A stretch of 64,000 nt of DNA from Pseudoxanthomonas winnipegensis (GTDB lineage: Bacteria > Pseudomonadota > Gammaproteobacteria > Xanthomonadales > Xanthomonadaceae): the NCBI RefSeq assembly GCF_004283755.1, contig NZ_SHMH01000007.1, positions 124,001 to 188,000 of the forward strand, written 5' to 3'. Every line of letters begins with the position of its first letter. Within the stretch, counting starts at the first letter, position 1. Of this stretch, positions 15,431-24,059 are shown in pieces. The position numbers and the translations under genes were made by a program. A model generated the notes under the pieces. That model had not been told where the DNA came from and did not search any database. It worked only from the letters and a program-made list of their open reading frames with translations.

Positions 15431-18020
15431 CGAGGGTCGTCTCCTTGGGCAACGCACGCTGGTTGTAGGTGCTGGCCATGCTGTAGCCATAGGCGCCGGC
15501 GTCGGCGATCAGCATGACGTCGCCCGGCGCGCTCGCCGCCGGCAGCGCGCGGCGGCGGCCGAACACGTCGGAGGATTCGCAGATCGGGCCGACCACGTCG
15601 AAGCTGGCCGTGTCCGCGTCGTCCAGGCGGCTGAGGTTGGCGATGTCGTGCCAGGCGTCGTACAGCGCCGGGCGGATCAGGGTGTTCATGCCCGCATCCA
15701 GGCCCACGCGCAGCACGCCGTCCTTCTCGATCACCTGGGTGGCGTGGGCCAGCAGCACGCCGGCCTCGGCCACCAGGTAGCGGCCCGGCTCGATGGCCAG
15801 GCGGAAGGCGGAATGCACGGCCTTGACCTCCTCCAGGCCGCGCGACCAGGCGTCCAGGTCGAAGGGCTCGTCATCGGCGTGATAGGGAATGGGCAGGCCG
15901 CCGCCGATGTCGATCACCTCGATGGTACCGATGCGGCGGGCGAAGCCGGCCAGCTCGTCGCACATCAGGCGCCAGTGGCCCTCGGCCTCCACGCCGCTGC
16001 CCAGGTGCGCGTGCAGCCCGGTCAGGGTGATGTTGAGGCTGCGCGCCAGCGCGACGAACTCGTCCACGCGCGCGGCCGACAGCCCGAACTTGGACGCCTT
16101 GCCGCCGGTGTTGACCTTCTCGTGATGGCCATCGCCGTGGCCCAGGTCCACGCGCAGCCACAGGGTGCGGCCCTTGAAGACCTCGGGCCAGCGTTGCAGC
16201 GCCTCGACGCTGTCGATGGTGACGTTGACGCCGAGCGCCAGCGCCGCCTCGTACTCGTGCCGGGGCGCGAAGCTCGGGGTGAACAGCACCCGGCGCGGCT
16301 CCAGCTGCGGCAGCGTGGCGAAGACGTGCTCCAGCTCGCCCAGCGACACGCATTCCAGGCCGAAGCCCTCCTCCACCAGCGTGCGCAGGATGGCCGGATG
16401 CGAGTTGGCCTTGATCGCGTAGAAGCGCTGGTCGATCTGCTTGATCGCGGCCAGCGCGCGGGCGCGCTCGCGCACGGTCGGCAGGTGATAGGCGTAGACC
16501 GGCGTGCCGGCCTGGGCCAGGTCCAGCAGCTGCGCGCGCCGGGCCTGCCACCACGGCGTGGGGCGCGGGCGCAGCGCGCCGTTGAGTTCGCGCCAGCGCG
16601 GGCCGAACACGCTGGTCTCCTCCACCGGCATGGCACCCGAGTCGATCAGCTCACCGTGCAGGATCGGCAGCAGGCCGTCGGCGTCGGCCTCGTCGATGAC
16701 GAAGGTCAGGTTCAGGTCGTTGGACGATTGCGAGATCAGGTGCACGCGCTCCTTGCCGAAGGTCGCCCACACATCCGACAGCTTGTGCAGCAGCGAGCGC
16801 ATGCCGCGGCCGACCAGGGTGATGGCCGCGCATGGCGCGATCACCTTGACCCGGCAGATCTCGGCCAGGTCCGAGGACAGCGCGGCCAGCACGTCGGTGC
16901 TGACCAGGTTCTCGGACGGATCCAGCGACGCGGTGACGTTGGTCTCCGACGAACCGATCAGGTCCACCGACAGGCCGTGCTTCTTGAAGCGCGCGAACAC
17001 ATCGGCCAGGAAGCCGACCTGCTGCCACATGCCGATGCCTTCCATCGACACCAGCACGATGCCGTTGCGGCGGCTGATCGCCTTGACCCCGGGGATGGTG
17101 ACCGCGTTGCCGTCGATGCTGGTGCCCGGCAGCTCGGGGCGCTCGGTGTCCAGGATCGCCATCGGCACGCCGGCGTCGCGGCACGGCTTGATCGAACGCG
17201 GATGCAGCACCTTGGCGCCGGTGGTGGCGATTTCCTGCGCCTCGAAGTAGTCCAGGCGCGTGAGCAGCCGCGCGTCCGGCACTTCCTTCGGGTTGGCGCT
17301 GAACATGCCCGGCACGTCGGTCCAGATCTCCACGCGCTGGGCCTTGAGCAGCGCGCCGAAGTACGCCGCCGAGGTGTCCGAGCCGCCGCGGCCCAGGATC
17401 GCGGTGCCGCCGTCGCCGTGGCGGGCGATGAAGCCCTGACTGATCAGCACGCGCGTGGGCTGGGTGCGGAAGCGCGCGCGCCAGTCGTCGCTGCCGCGCG
17501 GATCGCACGACACCGACAGGCGCTGCGCCCAGGCGCTCTGGTTGGGGATGGTCATCGCATCGAGCCACTCGCGCGCATCGCACCAGCCGATGTCCAGACC
17601 GTTCGCGGCCAGATAGGCCGCGCCGATGGTCGAGGACAGCAGCTCGCCCTGGCCCAGCACCTCGGCCTGCCAGTCCAGCGCGCGGGTGGCCGCGCGCGGG
17701 TCGGTGGCCAGCGCGCGCAGCGCGGCCAGGCGCTGGCCGAGCACGGCCTGCGCGTCCAGTTCCAGCTCGGCCACGAACTCGCGGTGGCGCAGCTCCAGCG
17801 CGGCCACGCGGGCCTCGGCGTCCTGGGCGCCGTCGGCGATCGCGGTCAGCTCGTTGGTGACGCCCGACAGCGCCGAGACCACCACCAGCACGCGCGCGTC
17901 GTGTTCCTCGGCGCGTTTTTTGGCCAGCTTCCCGATGGTGTCCCAGCGATGACGACGCGACACCGAGGTGCCGCCGAACTTGAGCACGATCCAGCGATCG
18001 TTCGGGGGGGAAGCGGACAT
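15423..18020 (-). CDS. lysAC: bifunctional aspartate kinase / diaminopimelate decarboxylase
   Basis: 865 residues joining the first and last enzymes of lysine synthesis. The N-terminal half is aspartate kinase: VLKFGGTSVS, ILGRGGSDTSAAYFGALL, FSANPKEVPDARLL, followed by ACT regulatory domains (GIVLVSMEGIGMWQQVGFLADV; SSETNVTASLD). The C-terminal half is PLP-dependent DAP decarboxylase: FYAIKANSHPAILRTL (PLP Lys), GLHAHLGSGVE, DIGGGLPIPY, EPGRYLVAEAG and the CESSD substrate motif. This fusion is typical of Xanthomonadaceae. It gives the cell a direct way to balance meso-DAP, which the peptidoglycan needs, against lysine; the downstream murL-murD2 fits that link. Start MSASPPNDRWIVLKFGG. Divergent from phzF copy 1 with a 108-bp gap. 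Confidence 0.96.
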   Translation of the reverse strand: MSASPPNDRWIVLKFGGTSVSRRHRWDTIGKLAKKRAEEHDARVLVVVSALSGVTNELTAIADGAQDAEARVAALELRHREFVAELELDAQAVLGQRLAALRALATDPRAATRALDWQAEVLGQGELLSSTIGAAYLAANGLDIGWCDAREWLDAMTIPNQSAWAQRLSVSCDPRGSDDWRARFRTQPTRVLISQGFIARHGDGGTAILGRGGSDTSAAYFGALLKAQRVEIWTDVPGMFSANPKEVPDARLLTRLDYFEAQEIATTGAKVLHPRSIKPCRDAGVPMAILDTERPELPGTSIDGNAVTIPGVKAISRRNGIVLVSMEGIGMWQQVGFLADVFARFKKHGLSVDLIGSSETNVTASLDPSENLVSTDVLAALSSDLAEICRVKVIAPCAAITLVGRGMRSLLHKLSDVWATFGKERVHLISQSSNDLNLTFVIDEADADGLLPILHGELIDSGAMPVEETSVFGPRWRELNGALRPRPTPWWQARRAQLLDLAQAGTPVYAYHLPTVRERARALAAIKQIDQRFYAIKANSHPAILRTLVEEGFGLECVSLGELEHVFATLPQLEPRRVLFTPSFAPRHEYEAALALGVNVTIDSVEALQRWPEVFKGRTLWLRVDLGHGDGHHEKVNTGGKASKFGLSAARVDEFVALARSLNITLTGLHAHLGSGVEAEGHWRLMCDELAGFARRIGTIEVIDIGGGLPIPYHADDEPFDLDAWSRGLEEVKAVHSAFRLAIEPGRYLVAEAGVLLAHATQVIEKDGVLRVGLDAGMNTLIRPALYDAWHDIANLSRLDDADTASFDVVGPICESSDVFGRRRALPAASAPGDVMLIADAGAYGYSMASTYNQRALPKETTLDV

Positions 18021-18128
18021 GGGGACTTTGCGGTCTACGATGGGGAGGAAAAACCCGATCACGCGGGCGGAACCTGCAATTCTAATGGAACACGCCCAGC
18101 CAAGCCCCCGCGGCCCCAGGACCCGACC

Positions 18129-19019
18129 ATGATCCAGCGCCGCTACCTGCAGCTCGACGTCTTCGCCGACCGCCCCGGCGCGGGCAACCCACTGGGCGTG
18201 GTGGTCGATGCCCATGCGCTCGACACCGCGGCCATGCAGGCGCTGGCCGCCTGGCTGAACCTGTCCGAGACGGTCTTCTTCCAGCCGCTGGGCGGCTACG
18301 GCGCCGACTACCACGTGCGCATCTTCTCGCCGAGAACCGAGCTGTCCTTCGCCGGTCACCCCAGCGTGGGCGCCGCCTGGGCCGCGCTGTCGCTGGGCCT
18401 GGTGCGGTCCGAGCACCTGCACGCGCAGGCGGCGGGCGAGGTCGACCTGATCCAGCAGTGCGCCGCCGGGATGCTGCCGGTGCGGGTGCGCCAGGCCGAC
18501 GGCGCGCGCAGGATCTCGGTGCGCACCCCGCGCGCGGTGCACCGCTTCGACGTGCCGCCGCCGGCCTGGCTGCTGGCGCCGCAGGTGTTCGGCGCGGCCC
18601 GCGGCCCGCTGCCGCCGGCGCTGTACAACAACGGCCCGGACTGGTGGCTGCTTGAACTGGCCGACGAGGCCGCGCTGCGCGCCTGGCAGCCGGATCTGGG
18701 GCAGATCGCCCTGCTGCCGGGCAAGGGCAAGCTGGCCGCCTTCGCCCGCAGCCATGGCGGCCCCCATGACCTGGTGGTGCGCGCCTTCGCCCCGGCCAGC
18801 GGCGTCCCGGAAGACCCGGTCACCGGCAGCGCCAACGGCCTGATCGCCGCCTGGCTGCACGCGCGCCAGGCCCTGCCCGGCCGCGACGGCCGCTACCGGG
18901 TCAGCCAGGGTCGCGAACTGGGCCGCGACGGCCTGATCGAGGTGGAAGTGGATGCCGAGGGCGAGGTCTGGATCGGCGGCCTGGTGCAGCCGGTCATCCA
19001 GGGCCAGATCACCTGGTGA
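18129..19019 (+). CDS. PhzF family isomerase/epimerase, tandem copy 1
   Basis: 296 residues of the PhzF/DapF-like fold (two similar halves, active site between them). Family marks: QLDVFADRPGAGNPLGVV, the catalytic Glu in LSETVFF (E47), FAGHPSVGAAWA, EDPVTGSAN in the second half and a C-terminal VWIGGLVQPV. PhzF itself isomerises trans-2,3-dihydro-3-hydroxyanthranilate in phenazine synthesis; most family members have unknown substrates, and no other phenazine genes are here. First of three consecutive paralogues; copy 2 starts in its stop codon (4-bp overlap). Confidence 0.92.
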   Translation: MIQRRYLQLDVFADRPGAGNPLGVVVDAHALDTAAMQALAAWLNLSETVFFQPLGGYGADYHVRIFSPRTELSFAGHPSVGAAWAALSLGLVRSEHLHAQAAGEVDLIQQCAAGMLPVRVRQADGARRISVRTPRAVHRFDVPPPAWLLAPQVFGAARGPLPPALYNNGPDWWLLELADEAALRAWQPDLGQIALLPGKGKLAAFARSHGGPHDLVVRAFAPASGVPEDPVTGSANGLIAAWLHARQALPGRDGRYRVSQGRELGRDGLIEVEVDAEGEVWIGGLVQPVIQGQITW

Positions 19020-19897
19020 GCGCGCCGGGCCGGCGCTATCTGCAACTGGACGTGTTCGCCGCGCGTCCGGGCTGCGGCAATCCGCTCGGCGTGATCCTCG
19101 ACAGCGACGGCCTGGACAGCGCCGCGATGCAGGCGCTGGCCGCCTGGCTGGGGCTGCCCGAGACGGTGTTCTTCGTGCCTGCCGCCGAAGGCGCCGACTA
19201 CCACGTGCGCATCTTCACACCCGACTGCGAGCTGCCCTTCGCCGGCCATCCCAGCGTGGGCGCGGCCTGGGCCGCCGTCGCGCGGGGCCTGGCGAGCCCG
19301 CGCGATGGCCGCCTGACCCAGCAATGCGCGGCCGGCCTGCTGCCCGCCCAGGTGCGGCAGGTCGATGGCGTGCTGCATGCCCGGATCCGCGCGCCGCGCG
19401 CGCGGGCGCTGCCCACCGCGCCCCACGCCCAGGCCCTGCTGGACGCCGCGCACCGCGGCTGGGCCCTGGCCGCGGCGCCGGCGCTGTGGAACAACGGCCC
19501 GGGCTGGTGGCTGCTGGAACTGGCCGACGCCCAGGCGGTGCGCCGCGCGCGCCCGGACTTCGGCGCGATCGCCGCGCTGGCCCGCGCCACGGCCAGCCTG
19601 GGCGTCGCGCTCTTCGCCGCGGAAGCCGCCGACGGCCACGACCTGGTCGTGCGCGCGTTCTGCCCCGCCGATGCGCCCAACGCGCCCGAAGACCCGGTCA
19701 CCGGCAGCGCCAACGCCTGCATCGCGGTGTGGCTGCACGCACAGGGCCGGCTGCCGGGCATCGGCGGCGCCTGCGTTGCCAGCCAGGGCCGCGAGGTCGG
19801 CCGCGACGGCCGTGTGCACCTCCAGGTGGACGCCGACGGCGAGGTCTGGATCGGCGGGCAGGTTCAGGGCGTGGTCGAGGGCACGCTGCACTGGTGA
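19016..19897 (+). CDS. PhzF family isomerase/epimerase, tandem copy 2
   Basis: 293 residues, clearly closest to copy 1: both share RRYLQLDVFA, GNPLGV, AAMQALAAWL, ETVFF, ADYHVRIF, GHPSVGAAWAA and EDPVTGSAN. Catalytic Glu at E49. GTG start, overlapping the TGA of copy 1 (gtga), so translation is likely coupled. The segment around 150-170 (LWNNGPGWWLLELAD) matches copy 1 LYNNGPDWWLLELAD, showing recent duplication. Cytoplasmic; substrate unknown. Confidence 0.92.
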   Translation: MSAPGRRYLQLDVFAARPGCGNPLGVILDSDGLDSAAMQALAAWLGLPETVFFVPAAEGADYHVRIFTPDCELPFAGHPSVGAAWAAVARGLASPRDGRLTQQCAAGLLPAQVRQVDGVLHARIRAPRARALPTAPHAQALLDAAHRGWALAAAPALWNNGPGWWLLELADAQAVRRARPDFGAIAALARATASLGVALFAAEAADGHDLVVRAFCPADAPNAPEDPVTGSANACIAVWLHAQGRLPGIGGACVASQGREVGRDGRVHLQVDADGEVWIGGQVQGVVEGTLHW

Positions 19898-19949
19898 GGC
19901 CACGGCGCGCTGCTACCCTGCACGCCCCTTCCCAGCCGCTCCTGTGCCC

Positions 19950-20828
19950 ATGCAATCGCGTCGTTTCCTGCAGGTCGATGTCTTCTCCGCGCGAGCGGGC
20001 AACGGCAATCCGCTGGCGGTGGTCCTGGATGCGCAGGGGCTGGACGAGGCCGCCATGCAGGCCATCGCGCGCTGGACCAAGCTGCCGGAGACGACCTTCG
20101 TCTTCCCGGCCCAGGACGAGGGCGCCAGCTACCGGCTGCGCATGTTCGCCCCGCAGAAGGAGGTGCCCTTCGCCGGCCACCCCAGCGTGGGCACCGCGCA
20201 CGCGGTGCTGGCCGCGGGCCTGGCCGTGCCGCGCGAGGGCGTGCTGATCCAGGACGGCATCGCCGGACGCCTGCCGCTGCGAGTGGAGACCATCGACGGA
20301 CGCCAGCGCATCGCCATCCGCGTGCCGCGCGCCTCGCTGGCCGAGGTGGTCGACCCGGCCGATGGGCGCCTGGCGCCGGCCATCGCCGGCTGGCCGCTGG
20401 GCGCGCTGCCGCCGGCGCTGATGGACGGCGGCCGCAAGTGGTGGGTGGTGGAACTGGCCGACGAGGCCGCGTTGCGCGGCCTGACGCCGGACTGGGACGC
20501 GATCGCCGCCCTGGCGGAAGGCTCCGGCGCGATGGGCGTGTTCGCCTATGCCCGCGCGACCGGCCAGCCCGACTACCAGCTGGCGGTGCGCGCTTTCGTC
20601 GGCAACGGCCGGCGCTTCGAGGACGCGGCCTCCGGCGCGGCCAACGCGGTGCTGGCGGCCTGGCTGGACCAGCGCGGCGCCCTGCCCGGCAGCGGCGGGC
20701 GCTATGTCGCAAGCCAGGGCCGCGAGGTCGGCTTCGACGCCCTGCTGGAGCTGTCCATCGACGCCGCCGGCGAGGTCTGGTCCGGCGGCCAGGTGCAGAC
20801 CGTGGTGCGCGGCACGCTGGACTGGTGA
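19950..20828 (+). CDS. PhzF family isomerase/epimerase, tandem copy 3 (diverged)
   Basis: 292 residues with the same plan (QVDVFSARAGNGNPLAVV; catalytic Glu in LPETTFVFP, E47; FAGHPSVGTAHA; VWSGGQVQTVV) but more distant from copies 1 and 2. The second-half signature EDPVTGSAN of the others is EDAASGAAN here, so Pro and Thr near the active-site loop are replaced, which may change substrate. Starts 52 bp after copy 2; ATG. Upstream of an IclR-type regulator that may control the cluster. Confidence 0.9.
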   Translation: MQSRRFLQVDVFSARAGNGNPLAVVLDAQGLDEAAMQAIARWTKLPETTFVFPAQDEGASYRLRMFAPQKEVPFAGHPSVGTAHAVLAAGLAVPREGVLIQDGIAGRLPLRVETIDGRQRIAIRVPRASLAEVVDPADGRLAPAIAGWPLGALPPALMDGGRKWWVVELADEAALRGLTPDWDAIAALAEGSGAMGVFAYARATGQPDYQLAVRAFVGNGRRFEDAASGAANAVLAAWLDQRGALPGSGGRYVASQGREVGFDALLELSIDAAGEVWSGGQVQTVVRGTLDW

Positions 20829-20975
20829 GGCCCACCTTGCGCAGCGGACGGACCGATCCACCGGCGCACTCCGCGCCCCGGCCCGGTTTGCCGGACAATG
20901 CGCCGCGCGCGGCCCGCCCCGGCCGCGGCATCTTCACTGCCCCACATCGGCCAGCGGGCCAGGATGACCGGCGAC

Positions 20976-22571
20976 ATGAGTGAGAACACGCGCAAGGCGA
21001 CCGGCACCATCGAACGCGCGCTGGATGTCCTCGAGGCGATCGGCACCTCGCCCAAGGGCGTGACCTTCGCCGAGATCGCCCAGCAGGTGCAGCTGCCGCG
21101 TACCACCGCCTACCGCATGCTCAGCGGCCTGATCGAGCGCAACCTGGTCCGGCGCGAGTCCACCCGCCGCGCCTACCGGCTGGGTTTCGGCGCGCTGCAG
21201 CTGAGCCGCGAATCGCATCCGGCGCCGCAGCTGGTCGTGGCCGCCAACATCGAGCTGAACTATCTGCGCGCCATCACCGGCGAGACCACCAGCCTGTGGG
21301 TGCGCGACGGCCTGGAAGTCATCGCGCTGGAACGCGCGCGCGGCGCGCACCGCTCGCAGGCCGACACCCATGTCGGCCAGGGCCGGCTGCTGCACGTCAC
21401 CGCGGCCGGCAAGGCGCTGCTGGCGGCCATGCGCACCGGCGAACGCAATCCGCTGCTGTCACGGCTGCCGATGACGCCGTTCACGCCCAACAGCGCGACC
21501 AGCCGCGAGCAGGTCAACGCCATGATCGCCACGGTCAAGGAGCGCGGCTACGCCATCGACGACGAGGAGAGCCGCCTGGGCGCGCGCTGCGTGGCGGCGG
21601 TGATCCGCGACATGCAGGGCGTGGTGCGCGGCGCGCTGAGCCTGTCCGGGGCCACCGAGCGCTTCACACCCGAGCGCATGGCCGCCTTCGGCACCGAGCT
21701 GACCGAGGCGGCCCAGCGCATCGGCGAACGCCTGGCCGGCGCCGTCGAGGTCACCCATGACGACCAGGTCGCACGCGTGCCCGGACCGCCCGCCACCGGC
21801 GGCGATTTCGCCACCTGGTCGGCCGCGCGCAACGCCTGGTACTGGATCGACACCGCCACGGCCACCCTGCACCGCGCCACTCAGGAACAGGACCAGCGCA
21901 TCGCCACGCTGACGGTGGCCGCGCGCGGCCTGCACGCCACGCCGATGGGCCTGGAAGTGGTGCACGCCGAGGGCATCCTGCGACTGGATTTCGACGGCCA
22001 GCCGGCGGCACGACAGCTCGACCGGCGCGGCCAGCCCGCGCCGATCGCGGCCTGCGTGCAGCCCGACGGTCGCGAGTGGCAGGTCACGCCGGACCCGGCT
22101 GGCGGCTATCGCATCGCCACCTGGCTGCACACAGGCATCGCCGTGCCGGGCTGGCGCATCGACGACCGCATCGACGCGCTGTGCTGGAACCCGGCCGGCA
22201 CGCGCCTGTTCGCCGCCAGCGCCACCACCGGCACGCTCTACGAGATGCGCCCGGGCGATGCGCGCATCCGCCGCCTGGCCGTGGTGCCCAAGGCCTCGGG
22301 CGAGGTGCGCAGCCTGGCGGCCGACGCGCAGGGCGATGTCTGGGTCGCCCTGCACGGCGGCTGGGCGGTAGCGCGCGTCTCGGCCGAAGGCGGGATGATG
22401 CAGGAAGTGGTCGGACTGCCCCTCGCGTGGCCGACCAGCGTTGCCGTGGGCGGCAGCGATGGCCAGCAGCTGGCGATCACGATCGCCGCCGGCCCCGATG
22501 CCACCGAGCAGCACGCCGATGCTCCGGAAACCGGGCTCTACCTGCTCGAACGGCCCGCGCCAGCGAAGTAG
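20976..22571 (+). CDS. IclR family regulator fused to a degenerate SMP-30/gluconolactonase-like propeller
   Basis: About 531 residues. The N-terminal winged helix (TIERALDVLEAIGTSPKGVTFAEIA..PRTTAYRMLSGLIERNLV) and IclR effector domain (about residues 75-255: LHVTAAGKALLA, GYAIDDEESRLGARCVAAVI, ALSLSG) are complete. They are followed by about 260 residues resembling SMP-30/gluconolactonase propellers: FATWSAARNAWYWIDTATATLHR, IDALCWNPAGTRLFAASATTGTLYEM, RSLAADAQGDVWVALHGGWAVARV. The usual metal ligands look lost: EGPxW is FATW, PNGL is IDAL, PDGL is RSLA. The propeller may thus be a ligand sensor. Two ATGs (20964, 20976) are possible; a longer start at 20898 is less likely. 147 bp after phzF copy 3, same strand. 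Confidence 0.85.
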   Translation: MSENTRKATGTIERALDVLEAIGTSPKGVTFAEIAQQVQLPRTTAYRMLSGLIERNLVRRESTRRAYRLGFGALQLSRESHPAPQLVVAANIELNYLRAITGETTSLWVRDGLEVIALERARGAHRSQADTHVGQGRLLHVTAAGKALLAAMRTGERNPLLSRLPMTPFTPNSATSREQVNAMIATVKERGYAIDDEESRLGARCVAAVIRDMQGVVRGALSLSGATERFTPERMAAFGTELTEAAQRIGERLAGAVEVTHDDQVARVPGPPATGGDFATWSAARNAWYWIDTATATLHRATQEQDQRIATLTVAARGLHATPMGLEVVHAEGILRLDFDGQPAARQLDRRGQPAPIAACVQPDGREWQVTPDPAGGYRIATWLHTGIAVPGWRIDDRIDALCWNPAGTRLFAASATTGTLYEMRPGDARIRRLAVVPKASGEVRSLAADAQGDVWVALHGGWAVARVSAEGGMMQEVVGLPLAWPTSVAVGGSDGQQLAITIAAGPDATEQHADAPETGLYLLERPAPAK

Positions 22572-22679
22572 TCGCGCACTTCAGTACACCACCGACCGTG
22601 TCCTGCGCCGGAGTGCGGGCATGCAGATCTGCTGAAGTCACGCGTGTGGTGGCGGTGAGTACCACTTCGCCGCCCAGCT

Positions 22680-22783
22680 TCGACCCGGTCGGGCGCGGCT
22701 CCTCGGCTCGGTCCGCCATCCCTGGCGGACTCGCCGCCGCGGGCCATCCTGTGGCCCGCTCTCCGCGTGCCCGCCCGGGTCGA
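22680..22783. repeat. branched palindromic non-coding element
   Basis: Outer stem tcgacccg (22680-22687) with cgggtcga (22776-22783) encloses two hairpins, gtccgcca-tccc-tggcggac (22711-22730) and gcgggcca-tcctg-tggcccgc (22739-22759). The layout resembles a multi-branched RNA or folded repeat. No coding potential. Confidence 0.6.
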
Positions 22784-22841
22784 GGCTCCACAGCGAATAG
22801 ATCAGGACTTCTTCGAACTTGAAGGCCTCGAGCAGCGCTCT

Positions 22842-22973
22842 GCCCCCTCCCTTTCGCCGAAGGCGAAGGGGAGGGCCGGGGAGGGGTGCTGTTGCTCTTC
22901 GCTTCGGTGGCTTGACCGGTAAAGCCCCGACCCCTCCCCATCCCTCCCCTGCGCTGCGCGCATGGGAGGGGGC
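22842..22973. repeat. nested inverted repeat
   Basis: Outer arms gccccctccc (22842-22851) and gggagggggc (22964-22973) pair perfectly; inner arms around ggggaggggt and acccctcccc (about 22878-22887 and 22930-22939) nest inside, plus a small hairpin ttcgcc-gaa-ggcgaa. It lies in the 720-bp gene-free gap 22572-23294. Confidence 0.75.
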
Positions 22974-23039
22974 CTCAAGTCGATCATTTCCCGTCAATGA
23001 TCGCGTTGTGCGCGAAGGAGGGTGTTCTAACGCTCCCCC

Positions 23040-23200
23040 GCAAACCGAAGCCTCGTGACCTGACGCGCGCAGCAGCGGGCCGGCGAGCGGGGGCCGCGAC
23101 GAGCGAGGCAGGAAGCCGAGCGCCCGAGTCAGGGCAGGATGCCCTGATCGAGGGATAAGCGGCCCCCGCCCGCCGGACCGCTGCCCCTCCGAAGCCGAAG
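23040..23200 (+). repeat. dispersed repeat family 2, copy A
   Basis: About 160 bp matching the reverse complement of 33150-33310 with scattered differences. Long-range arms (agcgggccggcg..ggggccgc and gcggcccccgcccgccggaccgct) plus a central hairpin tcagggca-gga-tgccctga give it a rod-like fold. Confidence 0.82.
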
Positions 23201-23237
23201 CACACACCGCCTCAATTACTTGGTCCAGCGACCACCC

Positions 23238-23268
23238 AAAAAACAAAAGGGGCCACAAGGGCCCCTTT
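23238..23268 (-). terminator. Rho-independent terminator of the glycine-zipper gene
   Basis: Minus strand: aaaggggccc-ttgt-ggcccctttt followed by gttttttggg, 27 bp past the stop codon. Confidence 0.85.
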
Positions 23269-23294
23269 CGCTTGTTGATGTCGATCCAGCGTTT

Positions 23295-23924
23295 TCAGTT
23301 CTGCGCGGCCACCACATCCACACGCACGCGAATGCGATCGCCCGGGTTATAGGCAGTGCGGGTCTGATAGGTCCGGCCGGCATATTCGTAGGTGACGTTG
23401 TAACCCTCCACCTCGCCTTCGTAGCGCTGGTCGGACACCGGCTCGCAGACGCGCACCGTGCCGCGCTCGGTGTGCGAGTTGTCGTAAACCGACTGACCGG
23501 CCGCGGTGCCGGCGGCGGTGCCCACCGCGGTGCCGATCACCCGGCCCGTCCCGCCGCCGAAGCGGCTGCCGACGACCGCACCGAGCACACCGCCGGCGAT
23601 GGTCGCCGCGATGCGGCCGCCCGGCGTAGCCTGGCGCTGACCATTGCCATCGTAGTAATCGCCGCCGCGCGCATAGGCATCGTCGGCATCGCGGTAATAG
23701 CACTGCTGCTGCGGAGGCGGCGGCGCGGCGATGATGGGATCGACCCGCACCACGCGCGCATAGTCGTAATTGCCGCTGTCGCGGCCGTCGTAATAGTCGC
23801 GGCTGTTGGAGGCGTAGCCATCGCCATAGCGCTGCGCGTAGTAATCCGCATAGCGCGACTGGGCAGACGCCGGCGCGATGCAGGTCACACCGATCAGGAA
23901 CAGGCCGAGCGTGGAGCGGATCAT
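23295..23924 (-). CDS. glycine-zipper 2TM domain protein, exported
   Basis: 209 residues. Signal peptide MIRSTLGLFLIGVTCIAPASAQS; then a Tyr/Asp/Arg-rich segment (YADYYAQRYGDGYASNSRDYYD) without recognised fold; a glycine-zipper pair about residues 115-155 (IAATIAGGVLGAVVGSRFGGG, VIGTAVGTAAGTAAG), as in 17-kDa surface antigen/SlyB-type envelope proteins; and a C-terminal beta-type tail with VRVCEPVSDQRYEGEVEGYNV. Glycine zippers insert in or pack against membranes. The start is placed at the signal-peptide Met rather than an upstream in-frame one. Two Cys remain (QQQCYY, VRVCEP), possibly a disulfide. Role unknown, probably envelope integrity. Confidence 0.85.
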   Translation of the reverse strand: MIRSTLGLFLIGVTCIAPASAQSRYADYYAQRYGDGYASNSRDYYDGRDSGNYDYARVVRVDPIIAAPPPPQQQCYYRDADDAYARGGDYYDGNGQRQATPGGRIAATIAGGVLGAVVGSRFGGGTGRVIGTAVGTAAGTAAGQSVYDNSHTERGTVRVCEPVSDQRYEGEVEGYNVTYEYAGRTYQTRTAYNPGDRIRVRVDVVAAQN

Positions 23925-24059
23925 GTGGGCGGTCTCCGGCGCCGGATCGGCGCATGCGCGCATCGTCAAGCCGCCGCGGTGAGCCGGTCCTGAACCCGGC
24001 CGGCGGCCGGCCGCGCGTTCAACCGCGCGACAGGCCCTTCTCTAGAACGCCAGACAGAC

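Noticed and set aside
18021..18128. Lysine riboswitch or attenuator before lysAC
   Set aside because: The leader is only ~108 bp shared with a divergent gene and shows no lysine-box fold or leader peptide.
15357..19019. Very long plus-strand open frame opposite lysAC
   Set aside because: Only its last third (phzF copy 1 from 18129) is a gene; the rest is antisense to the lysAC frame, low in complexity (Gln/Arg/Ala/His) and typical of high-GC shadows.
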